Source: Chloranthus sessilifolius (Eukaryota; Streptophyta; Magnoliopsida; Chloranthales; Chloranthaceae). From it: 64,000 bases of DNA. Location of the stretch: contig CM037596.1 in the NCBI GenBank assembly GCA_021018995.1, forward strand, positions 15,947,501-16,011,500, read 5' to 3'. Shown one piece after another: positions 11,351 through 21,810 of the stretch (its first letter is position 1; each line of letters begins with the position of its first letter). The notes under the pieces are model-generated. The model had not been told where the DNA came from, ran no database searches, and saw only the letters and a program-made list of their open reading frames with translations. The position numbers and the translations under genes are program-made.

Positions 11351-12660
11351 AAGAATTCATGGATGTCTTCCCGGAAGACTTACCCAATGAGCTCCCTCCC
11401 ATACATGACATTCAGCATGCCATAGACTTGGTTCCCGGATCTATCTTACCGAACCTGCCCCATTACAGGATGAATCCGGTCGAACACGTCGAGTTGATTC
11501 GGCAAGTCAATGAGCTCCTTCGAAAGGGGTTCATCCAAGAGAGTTTAATGTATTGTACCTATTTTAATAACACCTAAGAAAGATGGTACTTGGCGCATGT
11601 GTGTGAATAGTCGGACAATCAATAAGATTACAGTTAAGTATCAGTTTCCTATATCGAGGCTTGATGACATGCTGGATATGATGGTTGGTGCCACTATCTT
11701 CTTGAAGATAGAGCTTAAAAGTGGCTACCATCAAGTCTAAATCCGCCCGGGTAATGAGTAGAAAACCGTCTTCAAGACTAGTGATGGTCTTTATGAGTGG
11801 ATTGTCATGCCTTTTAGGCTATCTAATGCCCCAAGCACCTTCATGAGGCTCATGACCCAAGTGTTGAAGCCGTTCCTAGGCAAATTCCTTGTCGTATATT
11901 TTGACGACATCTTGATTTACAGTCATGACAAGGAACAACATCTGATCCACCTTAGGTTGGTTTGTGAAACCTTGAGGGGAGAGAGATTATACGCGAATTT
12001 CAAGAAATGCACATTCATGCAACGAACTGTTGTTTTCTTGGGATTCATTGTCTTGGTTGATGGGATCGTTGCGGACCGCGAAAAGGTTAAGGCCATTATG
12101 GAGTGGCCCGAACCTAGGAATATTCATAAAATCCATAGCTTTCATGGCTTAACCACATTTGGCTCCCATTATCGACTGCATGAAGAAAGAGGAGTTTCAG
12201 TGGAGCAAAGCAACGATCAGGGCCTTTGCCGAAATAGAAGAGAGAATGAATACTGCACCCATCACGTGACTACCAGACTTTTCTAAAGTCTTTGAAGTAG
12301 CATGTGGCGCATCGGGTGTAGGGATAGGCAGAGTGCATAGCCAAGAGGGCCACCCTGTGGCCTACTTTAGCGAAAAGCTTAACGAGGCAAAGCAAAAATA
12401 CTCCTATGACAAAGAGTTTTATGCGGTCATCCGATCCTTTTGGTATTTAAAGCATTACCTTAGACCGCAGGAATTTGTGTTATTTTCTGACCATAAAGCC
12501 TTATACTTTCTTGCTTCCCAGAAAAAGTTGAACCCGAGACACGCAACTTGGGTCAAGTACCTCCAAGGGTTCACATTCGTGTTGAAGCATAAGGCGACTT
12601 TGTACACCATGAGCACCGAGGTCATCGGATTTGAGCAGTTGAAACAAGATTATCCCGAGT
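11347..12660 (+). pseudogene. B reverse transcriptase and RNase H (broken)
   Basis: RT starts with FMDVFPEDLPNELPPIHDI and LLRKGFIQES. The frame shifts near 11550-11580, reads [17 protein letters not shown] in a shifted frame, then resumes at 11807 with [15 protein letters not shown], catalytic YFDDILIYS and [10 protein letters not shown]. After another break near 12150-12330, RNase H reads [20 protein letters not shown] and FVLFSDHKALYFL. Catalytic residues of the palm are present, but at least three breaks make it inactive. Confidence 0.9.
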
Positions 12661-13640
12661 GCTCAGATTTTGGGTGGATTACACTGCTCTCCTTGAAAAT
12701 CCGAACAGCATTAACTCCAAGTACACCCTGCAAGACGGGTATCTGTTCAAAGGAAATCGCTTGTGCATCCGTCACACCTCATTGCGTGGCTTTCTCATTT
12801 GGGAGTTACATGTCGGAGGGATTGTCAGACATTTCGGGCGCAACAAGGCCATTGTGCTCATTGAGGATAGGTTTTACTAGCCTAACCTTATGAGAGATGT
12901 TACATGAGTTGTGAAACAATGTCGTTCATACCAAGTGGCCAAACAGAGTAGGCAAAATACTGGTTTGTACACCCCGTTACCCGTGCCACACACCCCGTGG
13001 CAAAACATCTCCATGGATTTCGTGTTAGGACTCCCCAAGAGTTCGCGAAAGTACGATTCCATTTTTGTGGTAGTGGACCCATTTTCCAAAATGACCCACT
13101 TCATACCCTACTCGAAAACCTCAGATGCGGCTCATGTCGTAAAGCTATTTTTCGGAGAGGTTGTGCATCGCCATGGATTACCCAAAACCATCATGTCAAA
13201 TAGGGACGTGAAGTTCACCAGTTATTTTTGGAAAACATTGTGGCACATGATAGGTACCATGCTACAATTCTCATCGGCCTATCACCCTCCAACCGATGGT
13301 CAAACGGAAGCCACCAATAGAAGCTTAGGTAATCTCCTTCGTTGTCTTGTTGGTGATCATGTTAGGACTTGGGATTCTACATTGCCAATAGTCGAGTTCG
13401 CGTACAATAATTCTATTAATAGGTTCATAGGCATGAGTTTGTTTGAGGTCGTACATGGTCATAGGCCTAGAACACCACTTGATTTAATACCCAGGTCTGC
13501 ATCACATCGAGTGTCTGAGCCCATAGATACATTCACAAAGCATATTCACAATATGCATGCCGAGATTAGATAGAAAATTAATTCCAACAATAAGCAATAC
13601 AAAAAATCGGCGGATGCACATAAGCGTTTCAGGGAATTCC
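12640..13640 (+). pseudogene. B integrase (broken)
   Basis: Zinc-binding region in 12659-12880 (RHTSLRGFLIWELHVGG, HFGRNKAIVLIEDRFY), then a stop (TAG at about 12879) and CRSYQ. The core is in 12911-13573: [20 protein letters not shown], the family VSDRD box reading [12 protein letters not shown], and AYHPPTDGQTEATNRSLGNL containing the third acidic residue. The second catalytic Asp region reads SNRD rather than SDRD, but the following Asp remains. Confidence 0.9.
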
Positions 13641-14130
13641 AAATAGTTGATCATGTTATGGTTCGGATTAGGCCGGAACGATTCCCATCAGGAGTTGCCA
13701 AAAAGCTCCAAGCCCATGGTGTTGAGCCTTTTAGAATTGTGGCAAGGAGTGACCCTAATGTTTATGTCCTTGAACTTCCTCCGGATATAGGGATCAACTC
13801 TACGTTCAATGCGGAGGACCTAGTTCCTTCTCTGGGCTTAACCCCACCTCCTTGCAACCCATTCCAAACCACACCTACCCACACACCCACTCCACCCTTA
13901 CAGCCAGTACCCCTTCTTTCCCCAAGCAGGCAACGGAAAGATGTGATTGAAGGGATATTGGATGATCTCGTGGTATCTACCCATGATGAAGGATTTCAAA
14001 AATACTTGGTGAAATGGATGGGCAAGTCGGACTCTGAGAACGCGTGGATACATGAAGACGAAGTTCGTCGCCTCGAGCCAGACATGCTCGATCAATATCA
14101 TACCTCCGCTTCATCGGTGATGAAGCCTTC
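13640..14130 (+). pseudogene. B post-core region and chromodomain
   Basis: 13658 onward reads MVRIRPERFPSGVAKKLQAH, a proline-rich linker (TPTHTPTPPLQPVPLL), then a chromodomain: VIEGILDDLVVSTHDEGFQK, YLVKWMGKSDSENAWIHEDE. Chromodomains on Ty3/gypsy integrases steer insertion to heterochromatin. The native frame is cut at 14130 by a solo LTR, and resumes at 15109, where it reads on across the junction with the 3' LTR at 15129. Confidence 0.9.
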
Positions 14131-15108
14131 TGACAGGGGGCATCAAGATCGAGAGCATTGGAGTTGGACCACATCGCTTTCACCGGCGTCAGAAGAAGCG
14201 TAGAGGAAGCCCGAGTACCACAGCTTCAAGGGAAAAAAATAAAAGAAGTGCTCACTATGGCTTGAAAACAGCCACAGCTCGCTACCATCTATGACAGCTC
14301 GTTGTGGGTATTGTGACAGCTCGCTGTCATAAGATAGTCACAACTGGTGAATACAACCTACAAACGTTGTGCCACGGAATGACGTGAACAATACCACGTC
14401 GTCTTGTGCCTTTCAATGGGAAAACTGCCTTTTTAGTTTTATTTCTTTTAGGACTTTTTTTTATTTCGAATTAATTATTGGTGGCCTATATAAAGAGGCT
14501 TATAAATACTTTTTAATTAGTTATTGAATATTTTGAATGTTTTTATGTTTGAATATTCTTCTGCCTGAGATGGGTTTGGTGTGAGGCCTAGGGAGTGATT
14601 CCCAAAAGCTATCTTTTCATCGTTTGGTATCTATTTTCTTTGATCTTTGTTATATTTGCTATCTATCGATCTCTGCTTGCTTTCTAAATCTCAATCTATT
14701 GATTTCGATCCCAAAATCCTAAACCCCTTTTGAACCCTAAATCAATCAAAGCCAAAACCCTTTTTTAAACCATAAACCTAAAACCAAACCATAAGCCTAT
14801 TACAAAACCATAGTCCTATTTCCACAACCCTAGTTTGAACCCGTGAATCTATATCGGATCAAAGACGAACACCCAAGCCTAGAAAAGCTAGAGTCCTATC
14901 TCTAGGCCCGATCCCACCTCAAATCTAACGGGACTTGTGCATCGGGTTGGACACCCAATTCGGATCTTACGTGATTTACCAACCGCAATTCTACGAACCC
15001 GAAAGTATCGTGATAGTTTTGAGATTAATCTTGAATTAATTTTATTTAATTTCGATAAATCGCATCAAAAATCATATTCACGCATTTTCGGGTTACCGCT
15101 CAGCGTTA
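14131..15108 (+). mobile_element. Solo LTR of family A, inserted in B
   Basis: 978 bp, starts TGACAGGGGGCATC and ends CAGCGTTA, which corresponds to CCGCCA of the A1 LTR after C-to-T changes. It is flanked by CCTTC at 14126-14130 and 15109-15113. Sequence along its length matches the A1 LTR (4301-5326, reverse strand), including the coding-like start PHRFHRRQKKRRGSPS and the end TCATATTCACGCATTTTCGG. It formed by LTR-LTR recombination of a full A element that had jumped into the end of B pol. Confidence 0.9.
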
Positions 15109-15128
15109 CCTTCTCGGTCCAAGAGAAT

Positions 15129-15328
15129 TGGCGGGGACGCCGACTTTGTGGACATCGAACCCGACATTGTGGACATCGATTATGGACCATATCGAGTGTA
15201 CCGGCAGCAGAAGAAACGGGACAGAAACCAGAACCGAGCATACATGAAGGAATGCACATTCGATCGATCGACCCCAGGCTCGATCAATCGACTGCGACCA
15301 GCAGAAATTGAATTTTGGCGACGTTCTG

Positions 15329-15392
<64 letters not shown>

Positions 15393-15424
15393 TCGATCGA
15401 TCGAGTAAGTTGTGATCTCAGAGC

Positions 15425-15489
<65 letters not shown>

Positions 15490-16238
15490 TAGATCGATTG
15501 AAGCTTAGCATTGATCGATCGATTTTTTGCGTGATTGGGATCCGCCAGAATTCGAACTTTAATTTTAGGAACAAACTTGTTTTTTTTTAGTTTATTTTTG
15601 TATTAGGGTTTTCTTTTGTGAGGCTTCCTATATAAGGTCTCTAAATAAACAATATAATTAAGTTTTTATTATTGAATGAAAGAGCTTTTTATTTTTGGAA
15701 CTTGAGATGAGTTTCTTTGAAGAGTGAATCTTTTTCCCGAGAAGGGTTTGGTGTGAAGCCAAGGTGCGAAGCCCACAATCTATCCTTATCTCTTTGATTT
15801 ATCTTTCACTGCCTTTATTTTGTTCCCATAAATCTTAAATTCAGCCATTACTCTTTCAAATATTCAGAAAGTCATAAACCCTAGCTTTCATTTGAACCGT
15901 TAGATCGACCCAATTCAATACACTTTAAACCTCACCTTAGCCATTAATCCATTCCTCATTAAAACCTCGGAGAAAACCAGTGATCTCATCATTGAACTAA
16001 GAGCGCCCTAATCTGTAAGCGGCTAGAGTTCTATCTCTAGGATCTTCCTTTCGCGAGGGTAACGAATCTAGCACACGAACTAGACCCTATCCAAATCTAC
16101 ACAATCTTCTCTGAGGAAAACCATGAACCTTAATGTATTACGATTATGCATTAATTTTTGCTTGATTAATGTAGTTTAATTTCGGCAAAACATTCATTTC
16201 ATATTCATTCCTGTAGTTTAGGGTTTTGCCCTGCACCA
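15129..16238 (+). repeat. B 3' LTR, including pol carboxyl terminus
   Basis: 1110 bp, starts TGGCGGGGACGCC and ends CCTGCACCA, followed by CTATG. The pol frame from 15109 (SRSKRIGG) crosses the LTR start and continues with DADFVDIEPDIVDIDYGPYR, then QQKKRD. The last 40 or more residues of pol are thus encoded by the LTR. The purine run before the LTR is short (AAGAGAAT). Two TA microsatellites lie at 15333-15390 and 15433-15488. Confidence 0.93.
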
Positions 16239-16243
16239 CTATG

Positions 16244-16690
16244 TTATCCCCAAACAGGATATCAATACATTCTGCGAAAATGGATACCGGAGAGGCACCA
16301 AGACATATGGATGCTCCAAGGTCATTTAGAGGTTCACTCATATTTGCTGGGCAAACGAGCATAGTAGCAAAAGATGAGAATCGGATTCCTCTACCTCCCC
16401 ACAGAAAACACATAATTTGGATAACACCATACCCCTTTTGCAAAATTGAAACCGGGTTAAAATCTTCCCCCACGCCGCTTCCCATCCGAAAAAATTCACT
16501 TTTAGTGGGGCTTCCGTTTCCCATAGAGATACCCATAAGGAGCCAATGTTGTTTGGAGATTGCATTACATCATAGTATTGTACTACCAGAAGTTGAATGC
16601 ATGTAGTAATGAACAGCAGTTCGGTCAACCATACCACCAGAAGATCACCATTGAAGACACCATATAGCCAAGTGCCTATCGCCAACTCAT
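16244..16690 (-). pseudogene. L1 LINE, zinc-finger (zf-RVT) region upstream of the B insertion
   Basis: Minus strand: LWETEAPLKVNFFGWEAAWG, then LCVFCGEVEESDSHLLLLCS. This is the zf-RVT domain with C-X2-C and a downstream H/C pair that follows RT in plant L1 ORF2. Removing B and one CTATG joins it in frame to the WEIWKERN segment at 7088-7429. The L1 is 5' truncated; nothing of RT is visible to the right. Confidence 0.85.
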
Positions 16691-16900
16691 GTTCTAGACT
16701 TGGTAGCCTTTTCGAATGAAGCGTGTATTACCAAGAATGTTGAAACCTATGTTGCATGTGTGAAAATGCAAAGCAACAATTCCATCTCAAGAGGGAGATG
16801 AAATAATGATCTTCCTGTGAAAGAAACAATTTCCTCAACACACCTACCATAAACTATGGGAAATTTTCTCTGCTAACTTGAATGGCCTGATTTATTCCCG
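16691..16900. other. Unassigned 200-bp stretch between two L1 remnants
   Basis: No recognisable coding or repeat signal. It may hold the 5' target duplication of the minus-strand L1 or the endonuclease end of the plus-strand L1. Confidence 0.4.
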
Positions 16901-18800
16901 AATGTGGTTGTAGAAGGGTTGGCAATCTGACCATTGGTCAATTCTCCTTAATTGCTCTTCAACTGGAAGAGGTCGCATATCCTTTAGGTTTGGGAACATG
17001 TGGCTAAGGGAGGACAGATTTGGAGAGCCTGTTGTTGAATGATAGGGGGAAGATAAGGTTGAAGGTTCAGCTGCCTTCAGACTCGGTCAAATTAAAGAAG
17101 CTTAAGGCCATACAAAGGTGTGGAATGTAGAAGAATTTGGGGGTGTTGATAAAGTGAAGGAAGAAATGCTGCAGATAAACTTATTTGATAACATTGAAGA
17201 GTGATGAGGAAAATGGCATCAGGTTTTATCTTAAAATCAAGTTTAATGATAAATGTCTTAAAGAAGAGATCAAGTGGAAACAGAAATCAAAAGCACACAG
17301 GCTTATGAAAGGTGACCAAAATACAAAGTTTTCCATTTGGTAGCTAATTCTAGGAGTAAGAATAAATTATTGGGGAGTGTTGTGGTGAATGGTACCAGAT
17401 TTGAAGACAGAGATGAGGTTGCCCAGCAGATTATCCAGTTTTATGAGGACTTGTTGCCTACTCTTGAAGGTCTCCATTTTACAAGCATTTCTGAGATGGA
17501 GAAACAGGGCTTGGAAAGTAATTTTGATGTAGAGCAGTTGAAGAGGGCTGTCATGAAAAGTGGGAAGAATAAGTCTCCAGGGCCAGATGGTTTTAGTTTG
17601 GGATCTGCTAAAAGGGAGATTATGGAATTCTTCTATAAGTTTCATGAGAACTGTTTTGTGGGTAAAAACTTGAACTCTACCTTTATTACTTTAATCCCCA
17701 AGAACACTAGGGTTGAGGATATTAAAGATTATAGGCCTATTAGTCTTCTTAGTAGTCTCTATCAAATCCTGGGGAAGGTTTTCGCTAACAGATTGAAAGT
17801 TGTATGGATAGAATCATATCAAATAATCAAGGGGCTTTTGCGGCGGGAAGACAAATAATTGATACAGAAGTGGTCCCTCAAGAAGTAGTTCGTTCTGCCC
17901 AAATGAGTAGAACTCCGAGAGTTATTTGATGGTTGATATGGAGAAAGCATATAATCAAGTTAGTTGGAGTTTTCTTGTTATGTTAAACAGATTTGGCTTT
18001 GGGGGAAAATGTAGAAAATGGATGAATACTCCATTGCTTAGTTTTTTTATATAATCAGGAATGGATCTTCTAAAGACTATTTCAAAAGCTCTAAGGGGTT
18101 AAGGCAAGGGGAACCCCTCTGTAAAGTCCCACACCATGTAGGAAGTTGTCCTGACCTTGGGACATAAGTAACCCCCCTCACATGTAAGACGCGTTTTGGG
18201 TGGGAGCAGTGGCATACCAAAAACAACACCTTGAAGGGAAAAGGTCTGCTGGTGGGATCAGGGAAGGCTGGTGAGACTAAGTGAAGCCACCTAAGAGGAC
18301 AATATCTTGATATGTGGAGTCGGGGCGTTACACCCTCTCTCCAATGTTGTTTAATATGGTAGGAGAAGCATTAGCAAGTTTGATTAATAGGTCCTATGAA
18401 CTTAATTGCATCTCTATGTTTAAGGTTGGTTGGAATGGGAGAGTTGTGACACACTTGCAGCATATTGATGATAACATGATTTTTTGTAAAGCCGATGAGA
18501 TGGGAGTCATGGCTAAAAGGGTAAGGGACCTTCTCAACAGTTTATGAAGCAGTTTCTGGTCAGAAAATCAATCTTTATAAGACTAAACTCATGGGGAATA
18601 GAGTAGAGCAAGATACTCTTTATATTTTAGTTGTTAGCGTGGGGTGGGGTGTGAGGTGGACACCTTCCCTACCCAATACCTAGGCCTCCCTCTTACTGTG
18701 GGGAAACCCAAGGCTGCTCTTTAGGAGATGATTATCCAGAGATTTGAATCCAACATTATCTCAACTATTTGGGGTTGGCTTTCCGAGTCCTATTTGACCA
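16900..18800 (+). pseudogene. L1 LINE ORF2 remnant (endonuclease end to RT)
   Basis: Shifting plus frames give the end of the endonuclease domain (SDHWSILL), FRFGNMWLREDRFG, and LKEEIKWKQKSKAHRLMKGD. RT starts in 17337-17858: SVVVNGTRFEDRDEV, KSPGPDGFS, FITLIPKN, DYRPISLLSSLYQILGKVFA. After a 213-bp insertion it continues with SPMLFNMVGEALASLI and HIDDNMIF, where active L1 has FADD. It ends near 18790 with LPLTVGKP-type residues and WGWLSES. Stops are frequent, and the F-to-H and A-to-I changes next to the catalytic DD show decay. Confidence 0.88.
18120..18332. mobile_element. Solo TRIM-like LTR, 213 bp
   Basis: Starts TGTAAAGTCCCACACC and ends GGGGCGTTACA, flanked by CCCTC at 18115-18119 and 18333-18337. 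It interrupts the L1 RT between GEPL and SPMLF. TGT-AAAGTCCCAC...GTTACA ends are typical of short plant TRIM/SMART elements. No 5S-like promoter of the Cassandra type was seen. Confidence 0.88.
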
Positions 18801-18804
18801 CTTC

Positions 18805-19600
18805 TTTCTGATCAATGTTAAGCTCTTTGTAACTTCGCAATCCTTTATGTCATTTCTCGTTGCTTTCCTTCAGGTCTTCCTTTTCTCTTACTTTCTTGTG
18901 CTTATAGTGTCTCAACCTTCGTACAAGGTTTGCTACTGGCCTCCAACGACCATGTCCAAATCACTTCAAGCAACATCCCATAATCTTTTTCCCTTTATAG
19001 ATTTCACTCTCAAATTTTCTCTTACGTACCTATTTCGAATTGTATCCGTTCTTATTACTCCACATCCATCTCAACATACCCATCTCGGCCACATGTACTG
19101 TATCTTCATGTTGTTTTTTCACAGCCTAACATTCCACATCCTATAATATGGAAAGTTTAACCGCCAACTTACAAAAATATCCCTTCAATCTAAGTGTAAC
19201 TCTTTCTTATCAGTGTTAAGCTCTTTGTAACTTGGCAATCCTTCATGTCATTTCTCGTTGCTTTCCTTCAAGTCTTCCTTTTCTCTTACTTTCTTGTGCT
19301 TATAGTGTCTCAACCTTCGTACAGGGTCTGCTACTGGCCTCCAACAAACATATCCAAACCACCTCAAGCAATATCCCATAATCTTTTTTCCTTTATAGAT
19401 TTCACTCTCAAATATTCTCGTATGTACCTACTTCGAATTTTATCCGTTCTTATTACTCCACATCCATCTCAACATACCCACTTCGGCCACATGTACTCTA
19501 TCTTCATGTTGTTTTTTCACAGTCTAACATTCCACATCCTATAATATGGAAAGTTTAACCGCCAACTTATAAAAATGTCCCTTTAATCTAACTGTAACTC
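18805..19600 (-). repeat. 398-bp tandem duplication of RTE-like LINE sequence
   Basis: Copy 1 is 18805-19202 and copy 2 19203-19600, the same length and about 95% alike by eye. The minus strand shows residues resembling the end of plant RTE-type LINEs (LRWFGYV, then VRR). The plus open frames 18769-19146 and 19245-19544 are shadows. The L1 at 18.8 kb ends where this begins. Confidence 0.7.
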
Positions 19601-20150
19601 TTGAAACGCACAATACTCCACTTGCTTGCTTCAATTTCATCCAGCCTGCATTCATCCTCTATGAGACGTTTTCTTTAAATCCATCATCTAATATTTTTTA
19701 AAGTTTCAAGTAAAACTTCAAATTTTAAAAAACCTACTTTTTTTTCCAAAAGTCTTAGGTTGGCATCCAATTATCTAACTTTCCAGGTTCTGTTCAGCTT
19801 CTGTGTATTCCACTGAAAAGAAATCCAACAGCATTTCTAAAAGGAAAAAATAAAAAACGGGTTTTTATCAAATTCGTGTAATTGATCAACTTGTAGAAGC
19901 TTTGGAAATTTTTGTAATATTAATTCATCAACACATTAAAAATTAATTCTAATTCCAAAAACAAAATGTAAAAAGACCAGTAATATTGGGAAATTTTCGT
20001 AAGAATTAATTCCTCAACAGTACACATCAAAAACTAATTTTGATCCCAAAAACGAAAAATGAATCAATCATTCTACTGTACATAGACAAGAAAATGAACT
20101 AGGATTCAGATTCCAATTAATATACCCGAATGAGCAAGAAGGAAACTGAC
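19601..20150. other. AT-rich non-coding, possible MED25 intron 1
   Basis: No open frame or known repeat. It follows directly after the splice donor of the MED25 exon on the minus strand, so if that gene is real this is the start of its first intron. Confidence 0.45.
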
Positions 20151-20248
20151 CTGATGATCTTCTCGAGATAATCGGATAATATGGACGACCAAAAAGGACC
20201 CATCGCTGCAGTGCCTTCAACGGCCAGGATCAGCTGTTTTTCGGTCAT
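20151..20248 (-). CDS. MED25: Mediator subunit 25, first coding exon
   Basis: The minus-strand ATG at 20248 opens MTEKQLILAVEGTAAMGPFW, then SSILSDYLEKII. This matches the amino terminus of plant MED25 (PFT1), the start of its von Willebrand-A domain that anchors it in Mediator. The exon ends at 20151 in AG, followed by GTCAGT, a good splice donor in phase 2, at the place where I recall the plant gene being interrupted. MED25 bridges transcription factors in light, jasmonate and defence responses to RNA polymerase II. No second exon was found to the left, where 19 kb is transposon sequence. Either intron 1 is very long or this is a detached fragment. Confidence 0.8.
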
Positions 20249-20400
20249 TCCTTGGGATTTAGAGAGAGATTCTCGCAGCTCGGAGAGAGAGAACACGAGG
20301 GGGAGACAGAGGGCTTGCCTGATTGCATTTGCACGTGACGAGTCCTAAAGACAGATTACATAAGGCAAGTGCGATAACATAATTAATTTTATTATTTATT
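20249..20400 (-). promoter_or_regulatory. Putative MED25 leader and proximal promoter
   Basis: Upstream of the ATG on the minus strand is a CT-rich run (CTCTCTCTCC, CTCTCTCT), typical of plant 5' UTRs. CACGTG (G-box, 20332-20337) lies 84 bp from the ATG. No clear TATA box; a Mutator-type MITE starts 154 bp upstream. Confidence 0.5.
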
Positions 20401-20401
20401 A

Positions 20402-20643
20402 GGACAGTGTTATATGAAAGACAGATTTTCTGAGGACAAAGTGCAGGCGGCTGATGTGGCACTACGCAATTGGCTGTAAGTAACGTGGAGCTCATTTAGT
20501 GCAGCTCAGTGGCTGAAGTGGCACTATGCAATTGGCTGCGAGTGCCGTGAGGCTCACTTAATGTAGCTCGGTACAGTCAATCATGCCATATCAGCAGCCT
20601 GCACTTTAACCTCAACAAATCTGTCTCTATTTATAACTTTTCT
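20402..20643. mobile_element. Mutator-type MITE, 242 bp
   Basis: Flanked by TTATTTATTA at 20392-20401 and 20644-20653 (9-10 bp, the length Mutator-like elements make). The ends are long imperfect inverted repeats: GACAGATTTTCTGAGG...AAAGTGCAGG on the left against GACAGATTTGTTGAGG...AAAGTGCAGG from the right. The centre is a 62-bp direct repeat (20449-20510, 20511-20572) containing CAATTGGCTG. No coding capacity. Confidence 0.8.
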
Positions 20644-20689
20644 TATTTATTATTGGGTGGCATTATTTGCACCCATTTTTCATGTGCAG

Positions 20690-20900
20690 AGCAAACACTC
20701 TTATCACTAGAAAAGCTCTTTGAATTAGATTATAGAGACCGTTTTTCGTTCTAATCTTTGACATAAAAGATATTGAGATCATGGTTACCTATAATATTGA
20801 TTACACATGACACGCATTCCTAAAAATACTGTCTCATAGACATGTCAATGATCATTTCAACGATTTTTCCCTCTGGAAGAGGGTGTCCTTAATGTCACCT
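20690..20900. mobile_element. MITE-X partial copy 1
   Basis: Contains the MITE-X inner arm (GACCGTTTTTCGTTCTAATCTT, then GATATTGAGATCATGG) without the matching second arm. Assigned by similarity to 26215-26626. Confidence 0.55.
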
Positions 20901-21074
20901 CTAGTAATTTTTTTATTATATATATATAAAAGAAAGAGAGTTATCATTTTGCATTGTCCATGTTCCGTAATTGGTAAATGGGTTGTGGTTAGTCCAAGTC
21001 AGGTCAAAGACCCGAACCAAACTCGGCTCGGTTTAACTTGATAATGTACTAATATCTCCTCCCGCCAACTAGCA

Positions 21075-21420
21075 TTGACCACTTTGAATCAGATGATGGT
21101 AATTGTTTTTCGTCATAGTATTTCACACAACGGATCTTGAGATTATGGGCATACATGAGACAGTAAATTTTTATTCCGCTCAATGCACATTCCAAAAAAT
21201 GGCCTCAAATCATGTTGCATACTTCACACTAAATAGTGATTTACGGGTCAATTTTTTGGGATGTGTTTTACATGGAATCAAAAACTGACTTGACTAATGG
21301 TAGTTATGGTCTCAAGATCCTTTGTGTGGAGGATTGGGCCGAAAAAGATTTATATGGTATAATTCAAAAGGATCAATGCATTATAGATAGAGGAGATGGG
21401 GTGAGGTTGAGGTTACAATT
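21075..21420. mobile_element. MITE-X copy 2
   Basis: Two inverted arms: ACAACGGATCTTGAGATTATG on the left, and GGTCTCAAGATCCTTTGTGTG on the right. A palindromic middle reads CCAAAAAATGGCC...TTTTTTGGGATG. Outer ends are eroded. Confidence 0.65.
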
Positions 21421-21499
21421 TCACAGGTGTAAATAATGATACCCTAAATAGGGTACCCTCTTAGCGCCTACAACATTACTGAAAGCGCATACTTATGAA

Positions 21500-21810
21500 A
21501 CCCACTTAAACCCATTGACTATGTGGAATTGGATAATTAAGATCGTTTTTCATTCCAATCTTCCACACAATCGATCTTGAGACCATGAGCGTACCATCAG
21601 ACAGTGAGTTTTATATTTCATCTAGTTCATATCCCTCAAAAATGGCCCTAAACTCACATGGCACATGTTACAAACAAACTTTGAGTTTAGGGCCATATTT
21701 TTTGGATTGTTGCCCTGTGGAATCAAAAACTAGCCATTTGATTGTAATAACATGGTCTCGAGATCCATTGAGTCGAATATTGTGGTGAAAAAGATCTCAA
21801 TCATCTGATT
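21500..21810. mobile_element. MITE-X copy 3
   Basis: Arms CACAATCGATCTTGAGACCATG and CATGGTCTCGAGATCCATTGAG, with an inner palindrome GGCCCTAAACTC...GAGTTTAGGGCC. Adjacent to copy 2 and in the same layout. Confidence 0.65.

Larger units (their letters stand above)
7458..16238 (+). mobile_element. B: complete Ty3/gypsy chromovirus with two later insertions
   Basis: Full LTR-to-LTR element of 8781 bp: 5' LTR 7458-8612, primer site 8617, gag, zinc knuckle, protease, RT, RNase H, integrase, chromodomain, 3' LTR 15129-16238, flanked by CTATG. Stops and frameshifts occur throughout the coding region and the LTRs differ by many substitutions and small indels, so it is old. Two younger insertions sit inside it: a hAT-type MITE (10237-11029) and a solo A-family LTR (14131-15108). 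Without them B is about 7.0 kb. Confidence 0.95.

Noticed and set aside
14131-15128. B as a chimera with two different 3' LTRs
   Set aside because: The CCTTC duplication on both sides of 14131-15108 shows it to be a solo LTR inserted in B.
20259-20495. 78-codon minus-strand open frame upstream of MED25
   Set aside because: It spans the MITE repeat and the leader, has no family match and no coding look.
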